Below, piece by piece: positions 8,742-16,803 of a stretch of DNA of 64,000 nt. The DNA lies in contig QCGK01000007.1 in assembly GCA_003279945.1 (NCBI GenBank), forward strand, positions 1 through 64,000, in the 5' to 3' direction. A program made the translations under genes and the position numbers. Numbering within the stretch: position 1 is the stretch's first letter; the number at the start of each line of letters is the position of its first letter. Source of the DNA: Prochlorococcus sp. AG-388-A01. GTDB lineage: Bacteria > Cyanobacteriota > Cyanobacteriia > PCC-6307 > Cyanobiaceae. The notes beneath the pieces are model-generated. The model had not been told where the DNA came from and searched no databases. It saw only the letters and a list, made by a program, of their open reading frames with translations.

Positions 8742-8858
8742 TTAAAAAGGGGTTCCTGGGACAAAATGCAATACTAAAAATCCAAAACCGGCTGCAAAAA
8801 CAATTGAAACTGCAATGATAAGAAGGCCTGAAGCCATCCCCCCTTCGTTAAATGCCAT
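8742..8858 (-). CDS. 38-aa single-span membrane protein, not in the ORF track
   Basis: Minus-strand ORF MAFNEGGMASGLLIIAVSIV... with one long helix (GLLIIAVSIVFAAGFGFLVLHFV) and a short end PGTPF. It has the look of a small photosynthetic-membrane subunit but matches none I can name. It is convergent with the 8440-8709 gene. Confidence 0.6.
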   Translation of the reverse strand: MAFNEGGMASGLLIIAVSIVFAAGFGFLVLHFVPGTPF

Positions 8859-8927
8859 ATAGTTAGTTATTTTAAATTTATAATAGAACATATTTGTTAC
8901 CAAGTAATAGTTCTAATTACTCAAAAA

Positions 8928-9107
8928 TTATCCAAATTTATTATTAATGGTGAATAAAAGTAAAAAGATTGAAGTTAATGAGATGATAAAACCAAAAATT
9001 ATTAATGGTTTAGATTTGACGTTTTCTTCTTGCTTAACATTACTTTTAGAAGAAGATAAATTTCTATCTTTTTTTTTATAAATAAGATTGGGAAAAGGTT
9101 TAATCAC
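8928..9107 (-). CDS. 59-aa tail-anchored small protein (GTG start), not in the ORF track
   Basis: ORF from a GTG: basic, Ser-rich N-terminal half (KPFPNLIYKKKDRNLSSS), then a transmembrane helix PLIIFGFIISLTSIFLLLF and a short tail. It begins 24 bp after the stop of the 105-aa gene on the same strand, so the two could be co-transcribed. Upstream in frame there is a stop, and no ATG is available. Confidence 0.5.
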   Translation of the reverse strand: MIKPFPNLIYKKKDRNLSSSKSNVKQEENVKSKPLIIFGFIISLTSIFLLLFTINNKFG

Positions 9108-9131
9108 GATAAAATTTAAGATCTTAGCTAA

Positions 9132-9449
9132 TTACCCTAAGGTTTTGAACAAATCTTTATGGTAATCAACAATATTTTGACAACTTATAACTGGTGTAAA
9201 TTCCATAAGTATGCCGAATTTTGCTCTCCATGGGGCAAAATGCTCAAAAATTTCTTTGTCACTTTGAGCCTTACATAAACAGACTACTCTCCCTTCTCCT
9301 GGGGCATGTACTCTAAATAACATCTCAAATTTATCTGTTTTATCTGATTTTGCCATTTCACCGTTTTCCCAGGCTTCAACAAATAGTTGATAAGCTTTTA
9401 TTTGATTTTCAATGTCTGGGAATTGGCAGTCAGCAAGAAATAATTGCAT
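9132..9449 (-). CDS. DUF3303-like small protein
   Basis: 105 aa, ferredoxin-like alpha/beta pattern. MQLFLADCQFPD opens a beta strand; the central FEMLFRVHAPGEGRVVCLCKAQSDKEIFEHFAPWRAKFGILMEFTPVIS resembles DUF3303 proteins, in which a gx-rich strand is followed by a helix and a 'W...f.d..e..PV' segment. Soluble, ATG start. Biochemical role unknown. Confidence 0.7.
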   Translation of the reverse strand: MQLFLADCQFPDIENQIKAYQLFVEAWENGEMAKSDKTDKFEMLFRVHAPGEGRVVCLCKAQSDKEIFEHFAPWRAKFGILMEFTPVISCQNIVDYHKDLFKTLG

Positions 9450-9539
9450 AGGAGTATTTTATAGTTTATTTATTATCCTTCAAAAACTTATTTATTTTAT
9501 GGACTGTTTGAATTTGAAGATCAGAAAAACAATATATTT

Positions 9540-9692
9540 CTAAATAAAATGAGAAGATATAGTCTCTAAAAATTTTCCAATATCTTTTTTATATAAACTA
9601 TCTGTGATTTTTAAAGAGAATAATTCATAATCGTTTCTTTCTTTTTCTTTATTATCAAAATTAATATTTCTCTGAAATGAAATATTCTTCAT
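9540..9692 (-). CDS. Possible 50-aa hypothetical protein
   Basis: ORF read on the minus strand: MKNISFQRNINFDNKEKERN followed by DYELFSLKITDSLYKKDIGKFLETISSHFI. Charged N-terminal half and an amphipathic C-terminal half. It fills part of a 360-bp interval that otherwise holds nothing. No motif recognised. Confidence 0.4.
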   Translation of the reverse strand: MKNISFQRNINFDNKEKERNDYELFSLKITDSLYKKDIGKFLETISSHFI

Positions 9693-9811
9693 TGTTAATA
9701 TTGATCACTATTTAAAATTTAAACAAATTTAGGTAAAAGGCAAATTTCTTTACATTATGTTTTTAAAAGAGAAATGAGTAATTCAATCAGAGAATATTTA
9801 CTTTATTCAAC

Positions 9812-10135
9812 TTAAAAGTTAATAATTATTCCTAGAAGGTACAAAAATGCATTTGTTAAAGAAAAAATTACTGTTAAAAGAGATGCAAAAACTGGTAATA
9901 AATAAAACCACAACTGCGAAGTTGTCATTTTTGAATCGATGGGTAGTAAATTGGTACTTTTTTTAATTCTTATTTGAAGCCAGAAAATAGATAATGGATA
10001 AACAATTCGTGAAAAAGTAATTAAAAAAGAAGATAAAATACCTTTGTTTGAATAAAGAACAAATCCTGAAAAAAAGTATAAAGACCAAACTATCATTCTT
10101 TGAATCAGTATTATCCCCTTACTTTTGCTGTACAT
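9812..10135 (-). CDS. Multi-span membrane protein, unknown
   Basis: 107 aa with about three transmembrane helices (MIVWSLYFFSGFVLYS; LITFSRIVYPLSIFWLQI; WFYLLPVFASLLTVIFSLTNAFLYLLGIII). ATG start; 19 bp from the GNAT gene on the same strand. No family recognised. Confidence 0.65.
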   Translation of the reverse strand: MYSKSKGIILIQRMIVWSLYFFSGFVLYSNKGILSSFLITFSRIVYPLSIFWLQIRIKKSTNLLPIDSKMTTSQLWFYLLPVFASLLTVIFSLTNAFLYLLGIIINF

Positions 10136-10154
10136 TAGTAATTAACTAATCAAT

Positions 10155-10622
10155 TTATATTATTTTAATCATTTTATATCTTTCAAAAAAAATATTATTT
10201 ATAATTACTTTTTCTTTACGAATAAGCTCCCACTCATTTTTAAGAAATAATTTATAGCTTATCAAGCTCGCTTCAGTCGAAAGAGAATTTAAACCTTCTT
10301 TTTTAGCTTCATCTTCTAATTTACGAAGTAACTTAGAACCGTAACCTTTTCTCTGATATCTAGCTTTACAATAAAATAAGGCAATTCTATTGTTTGGATA
10401 TCTTGTGGCAAAAGCAACAATTATTCCTTTTTCACTTAAGTGCCATCCTTTTCCTTTATTTATTGACTTGTCAAAATTTGGATTTACCCAAGCTTGGCTA
10501 GACCAAGCTCTTTTTTGCTCTTGACTATATATCTTTTCATCTAATGATTGAATTGAATCAAAATAAACCTTCTTTAATTCAAGTTGATCTTTAATAGTAA
10601 TTTGTCTTAAATTCATATACAA
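10155..10622 (-). CDS. GNAT-family N-acetyltransferase
   Basis: 155 aa acetyl-CoA-dependent transferase. The acetyl-CoA loop reads YQRKGYGSKLLRKLEDEAKKEGLN (consensus R/Q-x-x-G-x-G/A), followed by STEASLISYKLFLKNEWELIRKE, the usual last strand and helix of the fold. The N-terminus contains AWSSQAWVNPNF, typical of a small-molecule or peptide GNAT subgroup. Substrate cannot be told. ATG start; divergent from the peptidase E gene with 14 bp between start codons. Confidence 0.88.
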   Translation of the reverse strand: MYMNLRQITIKDQLELKKVYFDSIQSLDEKIYSQEQKRAWSSQAWVNPNFDKSINKGKGWHLSEKGIIVAFATRYPNNRIALFYCKARYQRKGYGSKLLRKLEDEAKKEGLNSLSTEASLISYKLFLKNEWELIRKEKVIINNIFFERYKMIKII

Positions 10623-10636
10623 ATCATTTACTTAAT

Positions 10637-11317
10637 ATGCTTATTAAAAATATAGTCGCAATTGGGGGAGGGGGGTTTGGACGTTCTTTAGGATCTCTTG
10701 AAATTGAAAAATATATAATTTCTTTAATTAGTAAAAAAAGACCAAAAATTTGCTTTATTCCAACAGCATCTGGAGATAGTAGTTTGTATAAACTTAATTT
10801 TTATAGAGCATTTTCCAACCTAGATTGCATAACAAGCCATATAGATTTTTTCTCTAGAACAGAAAACTTAGAAGAGAAAGTTTTAACTCAAGATATCATT
10901 TATGTTGGCGGGGGAAATACAAAAAGTATGTTAGCAGTGTGGAAAGAATGGAATTTACATAATGTCTTAAAGAATGCTTATGAAAAAGGGATTGTAATGA
11001 GTGGTGTAAGTGCTGGAGCTATTTGTTGGTTTGAAAAAGGAATAACTGATTCCTTTGCAAATGAATTGAAAATAATCGATTGTTTAGGAATAGTTGACGG
11101 TATTGCTTGTCCTCATTTCGATGAAGAAAAAGAGAGGGAACCTTATGTTAATGATCTTATAAAAAGAGAAATTATTAGATCTTGTATTTGTATTGAAGGC
11201 AATTGTGCCTTGCATATTAAAAATGATTTTGAATATACTTCAATAGATTTTGGTAATGGTAAAAAATGTTTTAGAGTATTTAAGGAAAATAATAATTTAA
11301 AAAAAGAAATTCTTTAA
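10637..11317 (+). CDS. pepE: Peptidase E (S51-type dipeptidase)
   Basis: 226 aa, class-I glutamine amidotransferase-like fold. Motifs are IVAIGGGGFGRS at the N-terminus, FIPTASGDS, IIYVGGGNTKSMLAVWKEW, and the nucleophile elbow MSGVSAGAICWF with the catalytic Ser. CPHFDEEKEREPY holds the expected His. Family members cleave Asp-X dipeptides; the related cyanophycinase cleaves cyanophycin, which Prochlorococcus is not known to make. Starts 14 bp from the divergent GNAT gene. Confidence 0.88.
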   Translation: MLIKNIVAIGGGGFGRSLGSLEIEKYIISLISKKRPKICFIPTASGDSSLYKLNFYRAFSNLDCITSHIDFFSRTENLEEKVLTQDIIYVGGGNTKSMLAVWKEWNLHNVLKNAYEKGIVMSGVSAGAICWFEKGITDSFANELKIIDCLGIVDGIACPHFDEEKEREPYVNDLIKREIIRSCICIEGNCALHIKNDFEYTSIDFGNGKKCFRVFKENNNLKKEIL

Positions 11318-11338
11318 AAATATTTTTATAAACTCATT

Positions 11339-11743
11339 TTAGATCTCTTCATTTTTTGAGATAGTAGTAAATTCAATCCCTTTATACTTTATAAATTCGG
11401 CAGTCCAAACTTGTTTAGACAGATTTCCGAGGTATTTCAAGAATTGTTGAGTATCGCCATCTCTTATCCATTCAGATTTAATAAATGGAAGCTCTTTCTG
11501 CATTCTTTTAGGATGCATATGAACAAGTAGTAATCCTTTATCTTCAGAAGCTCTTTTTAATGCACCTTCATCACTTCTTTGAAAAACCCTAAGTAGAAGA
11601 TTTAAAATAACTTCTTCACCTAGCTTTTTGAAATTTTCTGCATCCTCTAAGTTATCTTTTATTTCCTTTCCTCCGAGAGGCATTGCTCTAACAAGGTTTT
11701 GCTCAATTAAAGCTATTGCAATTAGATAATCTTGGCTAGCCAT
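11339..11743 (-). CDS. Conserved hypothetical protein
   Basis: 134-aa soluble, mostly helical protein (MASQDYLIAIALIEQNLVRAMPLGGKEIKDNL; LLVHMHPKRMQKELPFIKSEWIRDGD). No recognised motif. Regular codon composition and ATG start support a real gene. Convergent with pepE. Confidence 0.7.
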   Translation of the reverse strand: MASQDYLIAIALIEQNLVRAMPLGGKEIKDNLEDAENFKKLGEEVILNLLLRVFQRSDEGALKRASEDKGLLLVHMHPKRMQKELPFIKSEWIRDGDTQQFLKYLGNLSKQVWTAEFIKYKGIEFTTISKNEEI

Positions 11744-12157
11744 ATTCTTTAAAAATACTTTTTTTTATTCTAACCTCTCGAGTTCATGAAAACCTTTTAA
11801 AGATTAATGATTTTCAAAAGGCTAAAACATAAATTAATTATTGCCTTTCAATTCTCAACTTTATTTTTTTTGAATAGGTTTTTGAATAATATAAAAAAGT
11901 TTTTTTAGTAAGATCTTTTATCTCTGGTTTTTAGATATTTCTGTTTTTATTATTTATAATGAAAATGCATAATAATCTAAAAAAAAGAAAAGTTTTTTAA
12001 TGATATTATTCCAAATTCAGAAGATGATTATTTTTATTTAAAATCACTATAAAGTTATCTCCCAGTTATTTAATTAAGATTAAGAAAAACACATACCCTT
12101 AAAAATACGAATCTTAATAGAGTCATCTTTTCGTTAAAGTAATTTATAGTAAAAATT
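11744..12157. other. Intergenic region of about 410 bp, no gene seen
   Basis: Extremely AT-rich with many short A and T tracts. The longest ATG-started reading frames are trivial (for example MKMHNNLKKRKVF). I see no tRNA-like fold, convincing hairpin or coding bias. It separates a minus-strand conserved block from a plus-strand accessory block, so it probably holds promoters for both. Confidence 0.5.
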
Positions 12158-12967
12158 TTGTACCATTTGATGATCAATAATTTAAGGTTTGAATTATCAT
12201 TTAAAAATATTTCTCAATTAGAAAATAAACTTAATTTTTGCAAACTGCATAAAATAAAAAATATTAACATTCCTTGCAAGGGAGATATTAAGAAGGAATT
12301 ATTCAATTCAACTATTAAATATATATCGAAAAATTTCCAAGAATTTAACGTAACTTATCACTATAGTCTTTATCATCAATACTCTAAAAATAAAGAAAAA
12401 TCATTTCAAGATTTTTTAGATTTTATAAAAAATTCTTATTTAAATAGTAATTTTGAAATTCTTCTTGTTTCAGGTTCTCATAAGAAAAAAAATTTTGATA
12501 CTGTTGATGTCTTGAATAATATAAAAAAAGAAAAAAATTTAAAAGTTAAATTTGGTATAGCCTATAACCCATACTTGAGACAATACTATAATGAGTTTTC
12601 AGAAAGAGAAAGGTTCGATAGGAAAATATCTTCGGGATTAATAAATTCAATTTGGTTTCAATATGGAACCGATATTAAAGAGCTTCACAATGAAGTGAAT
12701 TATATTAAGAAAGCTGCCAATTTTAAAAAAATAAATCTATTTGGGAGTTTATTAATACCTTCAAAACAATTTATAGCAAGGTTTAAATTTCGTCCTTGGA
12801 GAGGTGTTTATATATCAGAGGATTATTTATATTCCTTAGAAGATTTTTATGAATTTACAAGAGATCTAGTTTGTTTTTACAAAAATAATAATATCATTCC
12901 TGTTATTGAAACTGATTTTTCATCATCAAAAAAACTTAGTTCTATTTATAGTTTCTTTAGAAAATGA
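12158..12967 (+). CDS. MTHFR-like TIM-barrel protein, divergent
   Basis: 269 aa. It shows a weak but ordered resemblance to 5,10-methylenetetrahydrofolate reductase: EILLVSGSHKKK (flavin-loop position), KFGIAYNPYLRQYYNEFSERERFDRKISSGLINSIWFQYGTD (helix then strand, like the 'lkeKvdaGAdfiiTQ' core), and LFGSLLIPSK. Asp/His residues expected of true MetF are not clear, so catalysis is uncertain. The start could be TTG 12158 or ATG 12170. It is followed after 27 bp by a flavoprotein gene, suggesting a two-gene unit. Highly Lys/Asn-rich. Confidence 0.6.
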   Translation: MYHLMINNLRFELSFKNISQLENKLNFCKLHKIKNINIPCKGDIKKELFNSTIKYISKNFQEFNVTYHYSLYHQYSKNKEKSFQDFLDFIKNSYLNSNFEILLVSGSHKKKNFDTVDVLNNIKKEKNLKVKFGIAYNPYLRQYYNEFSERERFDRKISSGLINSIWFQYGTDIKELHNEVNYIKKAANFKKINLFGSLLIPSKQFIARFKFRPWRGVYISEDYLYSLEDFYEFTRDLVCFYKNNNIIPVIETDFSSSKKLSSIYSFFRK

Positions 12968-12994
12968 AAGATTATTTCTATCAATTTTAGAGTT

Positions 12995-14158
12995 ATGAAA
13001 AATGACTATACCTACGACCTTTTAATAATAGGAGGAGGAATATCAGCTTGTGTCTTCGTTTCAAAGTTTCTTCAAAATAACATTACAAAAAAAATTGCAT
13101 TAATTGAGGTTGGTCGCGGTCTTGGAGGGAGATCAAGTACAAGAATAAGCACAAGTCATAAAGGATGGATACTAAACCATGGTGCTCCAAATTTAAATAT
13201 ACGCAACAATAAAAAAAACCTTCTATTAAAAAATTATATTGATGAATTACTTGAAAATGAACTTATTAAAATTGACGATTCAGAATTTGTTTATTTAGGT
13301 GAGGAATCTAATGTAGAAACTACAAAAAATTGTGATTTTTCTTGTGGCGATAATTACCTTTCTTCGTTTTCTAAGAGTCAATTATCTCAAAAGATAATTG
13401 AATTTTATAATCTAAAGGGTAAGATTGATTTTTATTTTGAAACTTTAATAGTTGATTTGAAGTTTCAAAATAATGAATGGAACTTTATATCAAAAAATGG
13501 AGAAGGTTTTAAATCAAAATATTTTATTTGTACAACTAATTTATTAGCTCATAAAAGGTCATTGGAAATATTAAACATAAATCAGATTCCCTTGAGAAAA
13601 GCTATTCCTCAAGATAAAGATAAGAAAATTGATTTTCTTTTAAATTGTTTATATGATCAAACATTTATACCTAGGTTAAGTTTTTTAATTTATACGGATG
13701 AAAATTACAATTATAAAGATTTTTATTTTAAAAAACAACGATATTACTATTTAAATAAAATTCAAGAGAATAAATATAAATTTGAAAGAGTTATATTTCA
13801 GCTACAAGATAATAAAAAGTTGGGAATTGTTGTTCATACAAAAAATATAGATTTTATTAATTCTTTTGTCGATTCAAATGATGAAGATTTATTTAAACAA
13901 AAAATATCTAAAAGTTTCAATGAACTCTTTAAGGGTAATTCTTCGATAAATCTATTAAATGGTAATGAGAAAATCTCTATTATGAAATGGAGAGCTTCGC
14001 AACCTTCTGGATGTGCTGTGCCATTATCTTTACAATTTAATAGAAAATTTAGGATTGGCTTTTGCGGAGATTGGTTTGAGGGAGAGGGATTTGGAAGAAT
14101 TGAAGGCTCAATTCTTAGTGCTCTAAAATTAGTGAATAAATTTAAGAGTTTAAATTAA
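12995..14158 (+). CDS. Renalase-like FAD-dependent oxidoreductase
   Basis: 387 aa. N-terminal dinucleotide-binding motif DLLIIGGGISACVFVSKFLQ, then IALIEVGRGLGGRSSTR, the GG-R-x-S/T-T/S motif that follows the Rossmann fold in amine-oxidase/renalase flavoproteins. The C-terminus RIGFCGDWFEGEGFGRIEGSILSALKLVNKF is the matching FAD-contacting end. The central domain is divergent and Lys/Asn-rich. Probably oxidises an amine or a dihydropyridine-type substrate; the actual substrate is unknown. Translationally close to the MTHFR-like gene. Its 3' end overlaps the convergent kinase-like gene by 17 bp. Confidence 0.85.
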   Translation: MKNDYTYDLLIIGGGISACVFVSKFLQNNITKKIALIEVGRGLGGRSSTRISTSHKGWILNHGAPNLNIRNNKKNLLLKNYIDELLENELIKIDDSEFVYLGEESNVETTKNCDFSCGDNYLSSFSKSQLSQKIIEFYNLKGKIDFYFETLIVDLKFQNNEWNFISKNGEGFKSKYFICTTNLLAHKRSLEILNINQIPLRKAIPQDKDKKIDFLLNCLYDQTFIPRLSFLIYTDENYNYKDFYFKKQRYYYLNKIQENKYKFERVIFQLQDNKKLGIVVHTKNIDFINSFVDSNDEDLFKQKISKSFNELFKGNSSINLLNGNEKISIMKWRASQPSGCAVPLSLQFNRKFRIGFCGDWFEGEGFGRIEGSILSALKLVNKFKSLN

Positions 14159-14747
14159 AAATTTTTTTTAGTAAATCATCAATATTGGTGTTTTTTCTAA
14201 TGGTATATTCATTTATATTATTTCTTGAATATTTGTATTTATATTTCTCGTAGTAAATATCCCAAGATTTCAAGAAATCTATTTTAGCTTTTTTTTTGAC
14301 CTTTCCTCTTTCTGTTATATCTCTTTTGAGAACTCTTTTCATACATTCATTTTTATTAATTTTTAATTCTAAAAAAAAATAATTCTGATTATACAAAGTG
14401 CTTGAAAATTCTTTAGCAAAAATACCTTCAACAATTAAAAAATCAATATTTTTTCTCTCGCATAAGAAACTTTTTATTGTTTTGGTTTCGAAATTATATG
14501 AACGCTGATACTTTGATATTCCATACTTTAGAATCATATTAAAATCTTTTATAAAAAGTTTGTAATTAAAACTAATGCTTCTATCGAAATAACTTTCTAC
14601 ACATTTTGAGAGCAATAAACTAATTATTCCCGTTTTATAGTAATTGTCAGTACTTAAAACAATGCCATTTTTAATTTTTACAATTATTTGATTTGATAAG
14701 GTTGTTTTACCGCTACCAGAAGGTCCACTTATAAATATAAGATTCAT
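14142..14747 (-). CDS. P-loop kinase, uridine kinase/PRK-like
   Basis: 201 aa. Walker A is NLIFISGPSGSGKTTLSNQI (about 2-21), followed by GIVLSTDNYYKTG, the substrate-binding 'sxDsFY' element of uridine kinase/phosphoribulokinase folds. FLIVEGIFAKEF is the Walker-B-like strand, and RVLKRDITERGK is the lid Arg region. Likely phosphorylates a nucleoside or other small hydroxyl substrate; the annotation cannot go further. ATG start. Convergent overlap with the flavoprotein gene. Confidence 0.82.
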   Translation of the reverse strand: MNLIFISGPSGSGKTTLSNQIIVKIKNGIVLSTDNYYKTGIISLLLSKCVESYFDRSISFNYKLFIKDFNMILKYGISKYQRSYNFETKTIKSFLCERKNIDFLIVEGIFAKEFSSTLYNQNYFFLELKINKNECMKRVLKRDITERGKVKKKAKIDFLKSWDIYYEKYKYKYSRNNINEYTIRKNTNIDDLLKKIFNLNS

Positions 14748-14976
14748 TTTTTATACTCTTCTCTAAATTAAGAATTTAATTCTACTATTAGTAAATAGTA
14801 ATGATTTTGAAAGTAAATTTATTCTTTATTTTCAAAATTTTTTGCGTAATATTAAAAGCTGCAATACTTTTAAGCTTGCATATATATTAAATATGTGTCT
14901 TTATATAAATGTAAATAAATTATTTTCATTCAATTATCTATAACTTTGTTATTAATTCCCACTGGAATTAGCTACA

Positions 14977-15351
14977 ATGTTTAAAATGAATAATAATTTT
15001 ATTACTTATAATATTGCAATGATTTCTAAATTTTTAAGTAAACTAAAATCGATTCTATTTAAAAGTGAAGTATCCTCTGAAACTCCTTTAAAGAAAGAAA
15101 AAAAAACTACTAAGTCTGTAAAATCTTCAAAATTAAAAACAAAAACAAAAACAAAAACAAAAACAGTTAATTCAAAGAAAAGTATTGAAAACTTAACTAC
15201 ACTTCCGGGTGTTGGGGCTAAAAGTGCTAAGGCTTTATATGAGGCGGGATATAAAACAACGAAAGCAGTTATTGCAGCAGAAGAAAAAGACCTTCTTGAG
15301 GTATCAGGAGTAGGGATAAATCTTGTTAAAAAACTTAAAAAGCTTAAATAA
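14977..15351 (+). CDS. Helix-hairpin-helix DNA-binding protein with Lys-Thr linker
   Basis: 124 aa. The C-terminal 55 residues carry two helix-hairpin-helix elements: LTTLPGVGAKSAKALYEAGY and LLEVSGVGINLVKKLKKLK (LxxLPGVG / VSGVG). The middle is a basic linker with KTKTKTKTKT encoded by a perfect hexamer repeat. The start is doubtful: a TACAAT motif (-10-like) overlaps the listed ATG, so the third in-frame ATG at 15019 may be used. Likely binds DNA non-specifically. Confidence 0.82.
   Translation: MFKMNNNFITYNIAMISKFLSKLKSILFKSEVSSETPLKKEKKTTKSVKSSKLKTKTKTKTKTVNSKKSIENLTTLPGVGAKSAKALYEAGYKTTKAVIAAEEKDLLEVSGVGINLVKKLKKLK
15135..15164 (+). repeat. Five tandem AAAAAC hexamers inside the HhH gene
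   Basis: Five perfect copies of AAAAAC. The unit is two codons, so gain or loss of a copy by slippage would add or remove a Lys-Thr dipeptide without shifting the frame. Confidence 0.9.
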
Positions 15352-15430
15352 TTAAATTTTCATATTTTAAATTTTATTAATAATCTTAATGCTATATTTT
15401 ATAAATTGATTTTTTAATATTTAAGAGATC

Positions 15431-15607
15431 TTATCTCCTTCTTGCTTTTCTTCTTTGTTGCAACTTTCTTTTGTATTTTTCAATAGGTGTTTCATGATGC
15501 CTAAGTCTTTTTAAATCTGCAAAAATTCCTGATTTAGACACCTGTCTTTTAAATCTTCTTAGGGCTGACTCAATTCCCTCATTCTCTCCAACTGTTACTT
15601 GTGTCAA
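15431..15607 (-). CDS. rpsU: 30S ribosomal protein S21 (TTG start)
   Basis: Small-subunit ribosomal protein that helps mRNA engagement at initiation. The track gives 68 aa, but the family start is [21 protein letters not shown], preceded by a TTG codon at 15607; this gives the usual 58 aa. The body [35 protein letters not shown] and the Arg-rich end QQRRKARRR are diagnostic. It is monocistronic here and away from other ribosomal genes. Confidence 0.96.
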
Positions 15608-15664
15608 AATTTTTCTAAATAATGTATATTCTAGCATCTTACAAGATTTATTTTTGTAGGAACG

Positions 15665-16150
15665 TTAATTAAAGGGTTTTTGATTTATTTTTGTTGTTTT
15701 TGCCCATTCCATAAATCCTTTTTTATCACTCTTTATATCTTCTAAGGATTCAAAATAGTACTTTTTCCAATTATCTCTAGGTAGTCCAAGAAATAACATT
15801 AAATTTAATGGATATTGATCACTATCGGAACATTTTCTGAAATCATCCCTAAATAAAAAAATATCTTTTTTAAGAGCAATTGCAATACCAAGTTCAATCA
15901 TTACTCCTTCATCTGGTGGCGTACCATTAACAATCGCAAAAATGCAATCACATTTCTTTAAATCATGAAAATTACTTTTTGCTAGTTCATATGCCCATTC
16001 ACCTTCATTCTCAATAATGTCTTTTGTCCTCTCAAAAGGTTCATAAACTTTAATATTTAAACCATTGAAGATATTAATGAATTCATATAGAAGGTTTTTA
16101 GTCTGTTTTGAAAATCCATATGGATTAGCTAAATATAATTTTTTCTTCAA
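15665..16150 (-). CDS. Nucleoside 2-deoxyribosyltransferase family protein
   Basis: 161 aa. It has the family pattern KLYLANPYGFS at the N-terminus, DLKKCDCIFAIVNGTPPDEGVMIELGIAIALKK in the centre (Asp and the catalytic Glu in 'D-x-G-x-x-x-E-x-G'), and a C-terminal N-x-x-L-F segment (LNLMLFLG). It exchanges bases on 2'-deoxyribonucleosides or hydrolyses them. Its ATG overlaps the stop of the upstream phosphoribosyltransferase gene by 4 bp, so the two are translationally coupled, consistent with nucleobase salvage. Confidence 0.88.
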   Translation of the reverse strand: MKKKLYLANPYGFSKQTKNLLYEFINIFNGLNIKVYEPFERTKDIIENEGEWAYELAKSNFHDLKKCDCIFAIVNGTPPDEGVMIELGIAIALKKDIFLFRDDFRKCSDSDQYPLNLMLFLGLPRDNWKKYYFESLEDIKSDKKGFMEWAKTTKINQKPFN

Positions 16151-16542
16151 TTCAAACCTCTTTTTTTTATGAAGTCGTCACGGTCACTCTGAGAATTTAA
16201 AGTGTTTTCCCAAGGGAAAACAATCCATTCTTTTTTTTCAGAGATGTATAAAGTATTCCACCATGTAGGCTTAATTTTGCTAAATATCACAAAAAACATT
16301 GCTCCTTCAATATCTTTAAAGGTGTTTAATGTAATACCAGTTTCATAAACATCATCTACTATTAGTGAATTTTTTATTGGTTCTGAAATTAAATTTATTT
16401 TTAATTTATGGCTTAGAGCTACAGCAAGGCATAAACCTCCTCGAGGAACCCCATATATTCCAGAAAGCTTTAAAAACTTACATTTGTTAGCTATGAGCTC
16501 TACGCTCTTATCAAATTCGACCCAGGTGAAATAACTTATCAT
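16147..16542 (-). CDS. Phosphoribosyltransferase-domain protein
   Basis: 131 aa, type-I PRTase fold. IYGVPRGGLCLAVALSHKL is the early loop and NSLIVDDVYETGITLNTF is the PRPP-binding signature (hydrophobic-V-D-D-V-x-x-T-G). The C-terminus EKKEWIVFPWE resembles the xanthine-guanine PRTase (Gpt) purine site, where a Trp stacks the base. It is coupled to the deoxyribosyltransferase gene and 1 bp after a 61-aa gene, forming a three-gene cassette. Confidence 0.88.
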   Translation of the reverse strand: MISYFTWVEFDKSVELIANKCKFLKLSGIYGVPRGGLCLAVALSHKLKINLISEPIKNSLIVDDVYETGITLNTFKDIEGAMFFVIFSKIKPTWWNTLYISEKKEWIVFPWENTLNSQSDRDDFIKKRGLN

Positions 16543-16543
16543 C

Positions 16544-16729
16544 TTAATTTTGGCTTTTTTCAGTTTTAGTAGCGAAATTTGATGCGATTACACTTAAAAG
16601 TGCTACTACCTGCTCATTTGGGCAATTAGTATTTTTTTTTAAATTTTCACATTCACTTATTATATTGGCGTAAGTATCATCAACAATCCCATTCATTTGA
16701 TCATTACTAAAGGAATATGAATTGTTCAT
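16544..16729 (-). CDS. Small hypothetical protein
   Basis: 61 aa, helical and soluble (MNGIVDDTYANIISECENLKKNTNCPNEQVVALLSVIASNFATK), with two Cys. It lies directly upstream of the PRTase gene with one base between stop and start, so it is probably co-transcribed with the salvage pair. No family recognised. Confidence 0.68.
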   Translation of the reverse strand: MNNSYSFSNDQMNGIVDDTYANIISECENLKKNTNCPNEQVVALLSVIASNFATKTEKSQN

Positions 16730-16803
16730 TTTTAGATACTAAATAATTATATTTTTACTTAAATAATCTAAGAAGTAAACATAATTATTAATTAAAGACA
16801 GAA

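Noticed and set aside
15120-15170. Short tandem repeat as a possible CRISPR array
   Set aside because: Six-base units with no spacers, translated as Lys-Thr; a coding microsatellite.
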